Shown here: one piece after another, positions 4,865-8,712 of the stretch
Position numbering within the stretch: position 1 is the first letter of the stretch
Layout: every line of letters starts with the position of its first letter
DNA from: JBECKR01 sp040235415
Lineage (GTDB): Bacteria > Acidobacteriota > Polarisedimenticolia > Polarisedimenticolales > Polarisedimenticolaceae
Length of the DNA: 8,712 bases
Assembly (NCBI GenBank): GCA_040235415.1
Contig: JBECKR010000029.1
Coordinates: 1-8,712, forward strand
Direction of reading: 5' to 3'
Position numbers and translations under genes: made by a program
Notes under the pieces: generated by a model
The model's database searches: none
Seen by the model: the letters and a program-made list of their open reading frames with translations, nothing else
Told to the model about the DNA's origin: nothing

Positions 4865-5836
4865 GTGGGCTCGGAGACGACCGACCCGATCGTCGCCCGC
4901 ATCGCTCGCGCGGTCGCTGAGGGCGACCCGCTCGAGGCGCTCGTGCGCGGGCTCCCGCCGAGCGACCTGCAGTCGCTGCTGCTGCACGTCTTCCGCGTGC
5001 GCAGCGCCGCGAGGAGGCCCGCGGAGCTGCTCGCGCAGTTCGCCCGCGCCGGCATGTTCGCGCCGTCGAGCGCCGACCCGCGCGCCCTGGTCGAGATCGA
5101 GCGCGTCGCCCTCGAGTGCGCCGAGAAGTTCGAGGCGGTCGACCTCGCGCCGGTCGCGCCGGTCGGGGTCAACCGCGTGCTGGGCGGCATCGACCAGAAC
5201 CGCGCGCTCGCGACGGTCCGCAACGCCGAGGTTCTCGCGGATCCCACGAGCGCGATGGCGCTCGAGTGCGCCCGGCGTCGACGCGCCGGCGAGGGCGGGA
5301 CGATGCGGCTGTGCGGGCGGTCGAGGATGCTGCGGCTCCAGCCGCTCCTGCTCCCGACACACTCGGCGCACTTCGCGCTGTTCGCGATGGCGAGCGCGGG
5401 GCGGGACCGCGGCGGGCACGACTTCGAGGTCGAGAGCCTGCTCGATCACGTCGCGGTGCTGCTCGAGGCGCTCGCCCGGCTCGCTCAGAACGGGTACCGT
5501 TTTGCCGAGGTCGAGGTCGCCGTGGCGGACACCGAACGCGACGCGCGTCGGACGGCGATCGCGCGCGAGCGGGTGCTCGCGCCGCTCGGCGTGCGCTACC
5601 CGGGAGTCCGGTTCCGGATCGACCCCGAGCGCGAGCGGGCACGAGCGTACTACCGCGGGCCGTGCTTCAACCTCGACGCGACCGACCCGGAGGGCACGCG
5701 GTTCAACCTCGGGGACGGGGGGTTCACCGACTGGACCGCCCGGCTGCTGTCGAACGCCAAGGAACGGTTCCTCGGGAGTGCGCTCGGCACCGAGCTCGTC
5801 GCCAAGCGCTTCCGGGCGCCCCGGAGTGGCCGCTAG
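4865..5836 (+). CDS. Conserved hypothetical protein, 323 aa, possible class II aaRS-like fold
   Basis: No function can be assigned. The N-terminal ~85 residues are helical (IVARIARAVAEGDPLEALVR, then SDLQSLLLHVFRVRSAARRP). A conserved-looking core follows: DLAPVAPVGVNRVLGGIDQN, VRNAEVLADPTSAMALECAR, a segment RLQPLLLPTHSAHFALFAMA, SAGRDRGGHDFEVESLLDHV, and late blocks YYRGPCFNLDATDP and FNLGDGGFTDW. An 'RxQP...H' segment with a following Gly-rich strand is reminiscent of class II aminoacyl-tRNA-synthetase-like domains such as HisZ-type proteins, but I am not sure. Uncharacterised relatives probably exist. The GTG at 4865 is chosen because a GAGG lies about seven bases upstream and the previous stop is only eight bases away; in-frame sequence further upstream belongs to the preceding gene. 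No signal peptide or membrane helix is seen. It is followed by the toxin-antitoxin promoter. Confidence 0.8.
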   Translation: MGSETTDPIVARIARAVAEGDPLEALVRGLPPSDLQSLLLHVFRVRSAARRPAELLAQFARAGMFAPSSADPRALVEIERVALECAEKFEAVDLAPVAPVGVNRVLGGIDQNRALATVRNAEVLADPTSAMALECARRRRAGEGGTMRLCGRSRMLRLQPLLLPTHSAHFALFAMASAGRDRGGHDFEVESLLDHVAVLLEALARLAQNGYRFAEVEVAVADTERDARRTAIARERVLAPLGVRYPGVRFRIDPERERARAYYRGPCFNLDATDPEGTRFNLGDGGFTDWTARLLSNAKERFLGSALGTELVAKRFRAPRSGR

Positions 5837-5837
5837 G

Positions 5838-5869
5838 GCCAAATGGCGGTATACTTACTGCCATATGGC
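5838..5869 (+). promoter_or_regulatory. Toxin-antitoxin promoter-operator with repeated palindromic sites
   Basis: The -10 box TATACT (5850-5855) lies nine bases before the antitoxin ATG. Around it, left arm ATGGCGGTA (5843-5851) and right arm TACTGCCAT (5856-5864) form an inverted repeat with one mismatch and a four-base centre inside the -10 box. In addition, GCCAAATGGC (5838-5847) and the perfect palindrome GCCATATGGC (5860-5869) are direct copies of a GCCAWATGGC site, 22 bases centre to centre, about two helical turns. Binding here would block RNA polymerase, as expected for autoregulation by the antitoxin or toxin-antitoxin complex. The repeats are seen; the protein that binds them is inferred. 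Confidence 0.7.
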
Positions 5870-6317
5870 AGAAGCGGTCCTGGCCAGCGACGCCGCAGAG
5901 GTCGCCGCGATCCTCGGAGGAGCCAAGGCGCTGAGGCGGCGGATCCGGGACGCCGACGCGATGCAGCAGGCGCTCCGCCAGGGGCTGCCGTACGCCGCGT
6001 TCGACGCCGTGCGCGCGGCGCTCGACGTTCCCGCGAAGACGCTCGCGGCGATCCTCGGGGTCGCGTCGCGCACGCTCGCGCGGCGGCGGGCCGAGAGCCG
6101 GCTCTCGCCGCTCGAGTCCGATCGGCTGTACCGCGTCGCGCACGTCGCGAGCACCGCCGCGGGCGCGCTCGGGTCGATCGAGGCCGCCCGCGCGTGGCTC
6201 ACCCGTCCGAACACCGCGCTCGGCGGCGAGGCGCCGATCGCCCTGCTCGACACCGAGATCGGGGAGCGGCGGGTCGAGGACGTCCTGCTGCGGCTGCGTC
6301 ACGGGATCTACGCCTAG
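5865..6317 (+). CDS. Antitoxin of the Xre/MbcA/ParS family (DUF2384)
   Basis: This is a 150-aa DNA-binding antitoxin. Residues ~40-95 form an Xre-like helical DNA-binding region (AFDAVRAALDVPAKTLAAIL, GVASRTLARRR, LSPLESDRLYRVAHV). Residues ~97-150 are the MbcA/ParS toxin-binding domain with the family signature ALGGEAPIALLDTEIG, then RRVEDVLLRLRHGIYA to the C-terminus. In known systems the C-terminal tail plugs the active site of the RES toxin, and the antitoxin represses its own promoter. The ATG at 5865 is preferred over longer in-frame starts because upstream codons belong to the neighbouring gene in another frame and the -10 box is only nine bases away. No Shine-Dalgarno is present, so the message is probably leaderless. 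The TAG stop shares its G with the GTG start of the toxin (TAGTG). Operator repeats at 5838-5869 flank the start. Confidence 0.92.
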   Translation: MAEAVLASDAAEVAAILGGAKALRRRIRDADAMQQALRQGLPYAAFDAVRAALDVPAKTLAAILGVASRTLARRRAESRLSPLESDRLYRVAHVASTAAGALGSIEAARAWLTRPNTALGGEAPIALLDTEIGERRVEDVLLRLRHGIYA

Positions 6318-6778
6318 TGCGGCTGTGGCGGATCACCTCGAAGGCGCACGCCGCGGCGCCGCTCGACGGTCGCGGAGGGCTCGTCGTCTCCGGCCGCTGG
6401 CATCCTCGGGGCATCCGGATCGTCTACGCGTCGGGGACGCTGTCGCTCGCCGCGCTCGAGACCCTGGTGCACGTCGATCCCGACCTCGCGCCCCGCGATC
6501 TCGTGCAGGTTCGCCTCGAGGTCCCGGACGGACTCGTCGTCGAGTCGGTCGGTGTCGAGGCGCTCCCGCGAGGCTGGCGGCGGCACCCCGCTCCGGTCGC
6601 GCTGCAGCGCCGGGGGCTCGTCTGGATCGAGGCGGCCCGCAGCGCCGTGCTGCGGGTGCCGTCGGCGGTGATCCCCGAGGAGCCGAACTATCTGATCAAC
6701 CCGGTCCATCCGGACGCCGGCCGGATCGCGGTCTCGGAGGTCCGGGATTTCGCGCTCGATCCGAGACTGGTGTCCTGA
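6317..6778 (+). CDS. RES-domain toxin (NAD+-degrading)
   Basis: This 153-aa protein has the conserved residues that name the RES family: Arg27 in SGRWHPRG, Tyr37 in IVYAS, Glu48 in LAALETLVH, and Ser116 in VPSAVIPEEPNYLINPVH. Characterised members (MbcT of Mycobacterium tuberculosis, Res of Pseudomonas putida) destroy cellular NAD+ by phosphorolysis or hydrolysis, causing growth arrest or death unless neutralised by the cognate antitoxin. Which chemistry this protein uses cannot be told. Its length is typical and no active-site residue is missing, so it looks functional. The GTG start at 6317 overlaps the antitoxin stop by one base (TAGTG). It is the first usable start before the MRLWRIT block, and the weak upstream purines suggest dependence on coupled translation, favouring antitoxin-first synthesis. 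Confidence 0.93.
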   Translation: MRLWRITSKAHAAAPLDGRGGLVVSGRWHPRGIRIVYASGTLSLAALETLVHVDPDLAPRDLVQVRLEVPDGLVVESVGVEALPRGWRRHPAPVALQRRGLVWIEAARSAVLRVPSAVIPEEPNYLINPVHPDAGRIAVSEVRDFALDPRLVS

Positions 6779-6790
6779 GCCGCGCCGCGC

Positions 6791-7414
6791 TCAGCTCACC
6801 GGCGGGAGGCTCGCGAGCGGGTAGTAGTGCCCGAGGCACGGCGGACACAGCCCGTGGCTGACGCGCTCGGGGGGCTCGGCGACCCAGACCGGAACCCAGT
6901 CCCAGCTGCCCGAGCCGTCGCGGCGGCGGAAGCGGCGGCAGTGCCCGCACTGCGTGACGAGCCCGTCGGCGTCGGCGTACGGGTCCGGGTCGGCCGGAAA
7001 CGCCGGGCGCTCCCCCGGCTCGTACGGCCGCTCGACGCGCGCGGCGTGGACCACGAGCAGTCCCTCGCCCCCCGCGAGCGGGTAGGCGGTGAGCCGCAGC
7101 AGGCGGAACACCTCCGCGCTCGAGCACTCGTAGCCGTGCTCCCAGACCGCGCCGTCGAGGCAGCGCAGGAACGCCGTGCGGTAGTAGTCGCGCAGCGGCT
7201 CGGCGATCGCACGCACGATCGAGGCGCCGAGCCCCCAGCGGGTCGAGATCGCGGGCTCGCCGCCGTTGCGCGCCGCGAACTCCCCGTAGGCGCGGTTCAG
7301 GTACGCGATCGAGAGATCGCCCCACAGTCCGATCGCGACGTCGTCGCTGCGGTCGAGCGCGTCGATGTCGTAGTCGACGAGCAGCCGCTCGAACCCCGTG
7401 GCCACGCCGGCCAT
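6791..7414 (-). CDS. PAS-like sensor protein with C-terminal CxxC...CPxC motif
   Basis: This 207-aa soluble protein has an N-terminal PAS-like half (about 20-128): DDVAIGLWGDLSIAYLNRAY, then GEFAARNGG, a middle WEHGYECSSAEVFRLL strand pair, and LLVVHAARVERP. After an acidic linker comes CGHC (156-159), a basic loop RRFRRRDGSG, WDWVPV, then SHGLCPPCLGHYY with CPPC at 190-193. A similar 'C-x2-C-[KR]...W.P...SHG[IL]CP.C' module occurs at the end of many bacterial PAS, response-regulator and kinase proteins. It is probably a four-Cys metal- or redox-binding unit. No kinase or cyclase domain is attached, so its output is unknown. The ATG at 7414 has GGAG six bases upstream and a promoter with ideal spacing. 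It converges on the RES toxin gene, with only 12 bases between stops. Confidence 0.8.
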   Translation of the reverse strand: MAGVATGFERLLVDYDIDALDRSDDVAIGLWGDLSIAYLNRAYGEFAARNGGEPAISTRWGLGASIVRAIAEPLRDYYRTAFLRCLDGAVWEHGYECSSAEVFRLLRLTAYPLAGGEGLLVVHAARVERPYEPGERPAFPADPDPYADADGLVTQCGHCRRFRRRDGSGSWDWVPVWVAEPPERVSHGLCPPCLGHYYPLASLPPVS

Positions 7415-7440
7415 GCTCGCTCCACCCGTGCCCCGCCGGC

Positions 7441-7469
7441 AGTGTAGGACTCCGAGCCTCGCGCGACAA
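7441..7469 (-). promoter_or_regulatory. Sigma70-type promoter of the PAS-like gene
   Basis: On the minus strand, TTGTCG (7469-7464) and TACACT (7446-7441) are separated by exactly 17 bases. Initiation near 7434 gives a leader of about 20 bases holding the GGAG site before the ATG at 7414. It lies in the 68-bp gap after the DAHP synthase gene, so the PAS gene can be transcribed independently of the aromatic operon. Confidence 0.65.
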
Positions 7470-7482
7470 CGCCGCGCGGGCG

Positions 7483-8595
7483 TCAGCGCCCCGGCGCGGC
7501 GTCGCGGACCGCGTCGAGGTAGGCCGCGCGGATGCGCTCGACGTAGCGCTTGAGGCGCGGGACGTCCTCGAGCCGAAGCGCCTGCCCGCCGTCGCAAAGC
7601 GCCCGCTCCGGGCGCGGGTGGACGTCGATCAGGACCATGGTGGCGCCCGCGACGATCCCCTGGCCGACGGCGTGGAGGATGTCCGGGAGGCCGTCCGGCG
7701 CGAGATCGAGCCGCCCGACGGCGTGCGACGGGTCGATGCACACCGGCAGGCGCGTCAAGCGGCGCACCGCCGGGATGTGGGCGAAGTCGACGAGGTTGCG
7801 GTGCGGATCGCCGAGGTGCGTCTTGACGCCGCGAAGGCAGAACACGATGTCGCGGTTCCCTTCGTTCGCGATGTACTCGCAGGCGTTGAGCGACTCCTCG
7901 AGCGTGATCCCCATGCCGCGTTTGAACAGCACCGGGAATGCCGTCTGCTGGCCGACCGCCTTCAGCAGCTCGAAGTTCTGCGCGTTGCGGGTCCCGACCT
8001 GCAACAGGACCCCGGTCGGGGAGCCGGCGACCTCGAGGGCGCGTCGGATCTCGTCGATGTGACGCTCGTTGGTGGCCTCCATCGCGACGACCCGGATGCC
8101 GTGCTTGCCCGCGAGCTCGAACACCCACGGGAGGCAGTCGCGCCCGAGCCCCTGGAAGTCGTACGGGCTCGTGCGGGGCTTGTACGCCCCCATGCGCGTC
8201 GTGACGATCCCCGAGGCCGCGAGCGCCGCGAGCGTCGCCTCGACGTGCTCCGGCGTGTCGACGGCGCACAGCCCCGCGAACAGCAGAGCCTCGCCGTCGC
8301 CGAAGCGCACGCCGTTGTAAACGAATCCCGGCGTCTGGGGTCCGAGCCCGTGTCGCCCGACGAGGCGGTAGCGCGTCGAGACGCGGACGACCCGCAGGAC
8401 CTCCGGGAGGTCCTCGAACGGAGCGATCGGGACGTCCGAGGTCGGGCCCACGAGGTGCAGCTCGGTGAACGCGTGGCGGTCGCCGCGGAAGCGGTACGGC
8501 CGGACCTCGATCCCCGGATGGCGGGCGAGGAGCGCGCGAACGCGCTCCAACGCCGGGCCCGGGTCGTCGAGGTCGGGGCGCAGCACCAGGATCAT
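7483..8595 (-). CDS. aroF: 3-deoxy-7-phosphoheptulonate (DAHP) synthase, type Ib, divergent
   Basis: This 370-aa enzyme should condense phosphoenolpyruvate with erythrose 4-phosphate, the first shikimate-pathway step. Residues 1 to ~70 form a ferredoxin-like regulatory domain, as in Thermotoga-type enzymes; the TIM barrel follows. Motifs: FAGLCAV (Cys110), KPRTSPYDFQGLG (139-151), QVGTRNAQNFELLKAVGQ (199-216), LFKRGMG, CIDPSHAVGR (His291), and IDVHPRPERALCDG (Asp324, Asp335). Cys110, His291 and Asp335 match three metal ligands. The fourth, usually Glu in EVHP, is Asp324 here. The usual CERG-IRT-TRNTLD block reads CLRG-VKT-HRNLVD, and the usual AGPC reads AGLC. It may be a true DAHP synthase with altered kinetics or a specialised paralogue. 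The ATG at 8595 overlaps the upstream chorismate mutase stop (ATGA) and has GGAGGA seven bases before it. Confidence 0.88.
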   Translation of the reverse strand: MILVLRPDLDDPGPALERVRALLARHPGIEVRPYRFRGDRHAFTELHLVGPTSDVPIAPFEDLPEVLRVVRVSTRYRLVGRHGLGPQTPGFVYNGVRFGDGEALLFAGLCAVDTPEHVEATLAALAASGIVTTRMGAYKPRTSPYDFQGLGRDCLPWVFELAGKHGIRVVAMEATNERHIDEIRRALEVAGSPTGVLLQVGTRNAQNFELLKAVGQQTAFPVLFKRGMGITLEESLNACEYIANEGNRDIVFCLRGVKTHLGDPHRNLVDFAHIPAVRRLTRLPVCIDPSHAVGRLDLAPDGLPDILHAVGQGIVAGATMVLIDVHPRPERALCDGGQALRLEDVPRLKRYVERIRAAYLDAVRDAAPGR

Positions 8596-8712
8596 CGCGG
8601 GTCCTCCGGACGGGCGCCGCGCTGCACCCGGCGCGCATCGCGCAGGATGCGCTCGAACACGCCCGCGACCGCGTCCGGGTCCAGCCCCTCGACCTCGGCC
8701 CAGGCCCTGCGC
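8592..8712 (-). CDS. Probable chorismate mutase (AroQ type), C-terminal 39 residues only
   Basis: The minus-strand frame enters from the right edge and ends at a TGA (8594-8592) sharing ATGA with the DAHP synthase start. The 39 visible residues (AWAEVEGLDPDAVAGVFERI, then LRDARRVQRG) match the last helix of AroQ chorismate mutases, where a helix around 'l.pe.v..if..Il..sr.vQ' closes the domain. Chorismate mutase converts chorismate to prephenate for Phe/Tyr synthesis, and pairing with DAHP synthase is common in bacteria, sometimes as a fusion or a regulatory complex. Only the end is visible, so a larger fused protein cannot be excluded. It has no in-window start and is too short for most gene callers. 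Confidence 0.7.
   Translation of the reverse strand, partial: RRAWAEVEGLDPDAVAGVFERILRDARRVQRGARPEDPR

Noticed and set aside
4631..5842. Minus-strand open frame of ~400 codons opposite the 65-aa and 323-aa genes
   Set aside because: Arg/Glu/Pro-rich shadow with no recognisable motif. The opposite strand has ribosome-binding sites and patterned proteins.
7449..7482. Possible terminator hairpin after the DAHP synthase gene
   Set aside because: Only about five G:C pairs, no T tract, and it overlaps the -35 region of the PAS-gene promoter.
6791..8638. Single 615-codon minus-strand frame read as one large protein
   Set aside because: Only its last 207 codons (from 7414) are a real gene. The upstream part is an alternative-frame shadow of the DAHP synthase gene.
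1..8712. Mobile elements, CRISPR arrays, att sites, recent horizontal transfer
   Set aside because: No transposase or integrase, no spaced repeats, no duplicated tRNA 3' end, and GC content and codon use look even across the window.

Overview
The window is very GC-rich (roughly 70% or more by eye) and densely coding. Many gene junctions overlap by one or four bases (TGATG, GTGA, TAGTG, ATGA). No insertion sequence, integrase, CRISPR array or rRNA was seen. The organism is a high-GC bacterium. The sequence does not fix its phylum. The tRNA has an encoded CCA end, and the promoters share a TANACT/TAGATT-type -10 box that sometimes lies only 6-9 bases before a start codon, so some transcripts appear leaderless.

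Layout: (1) 1-1504, plus strand: the 3' part of a secreted trypsin-like serine protease, then a one-base-overlapping DEDDh 3'-5' exonuclease. (2) 1434-2066, minus strand: an unrecognised 210-aa protein whose 3' end overlaps the exonuclease tail to tail. (3) 2116-2276: a G-run cluster, a tRNA promoter and tRNA-Gly(CCC). (4) 2308-3349, plus: a VOC (glyoxalase-fold) protein with a CxxC tail, a remnant of an NTF2-like gene, and a small membrane protein. (5) 3380-5836, plus: a probably leaderless four-helix membrane protein, a complete class D (OXA-type) beta-lactamase, a 65-aa CxxC/CxxH protein, and a 323-aa protein that may be related to the class II aminoacyl-tRNA synthetase fold. (6) 5838-6778, plus: a toxin-antitoxin operon of the Xre/MbcA/ParS-RES type, with repeated and palindromic operator elements around its -10 box. 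(7) 6791-8712, minus: a PAS-like protein with a C-terminal double CxxC motif and its own promoter. Upstream of it are a divergent type Ib DAHP synthase and the 3' end of a probable chorismate mutase, overlapping by ATGA.

How genes work together: the best-supported functional units are the RES toxin with its antitoxin (NAD+ depletion restrained by a DNA-binding partner) and the chorismate mutase-DAHP synthase pair (aromatic amino-acid entry and branch steps). The membrane protein and beta-lactamase are probably co-transcribed. The remaining genes look like independent housekeeping or accessory genes. The strongest leads are the operator architecture of the toxin-antitoxin module, the recurrent -10/leaderless promoter pattern, the motif substitutions in the DAHP synthase, and the chromosomal OXA-like enzyme paired with an unknown membrane protein.
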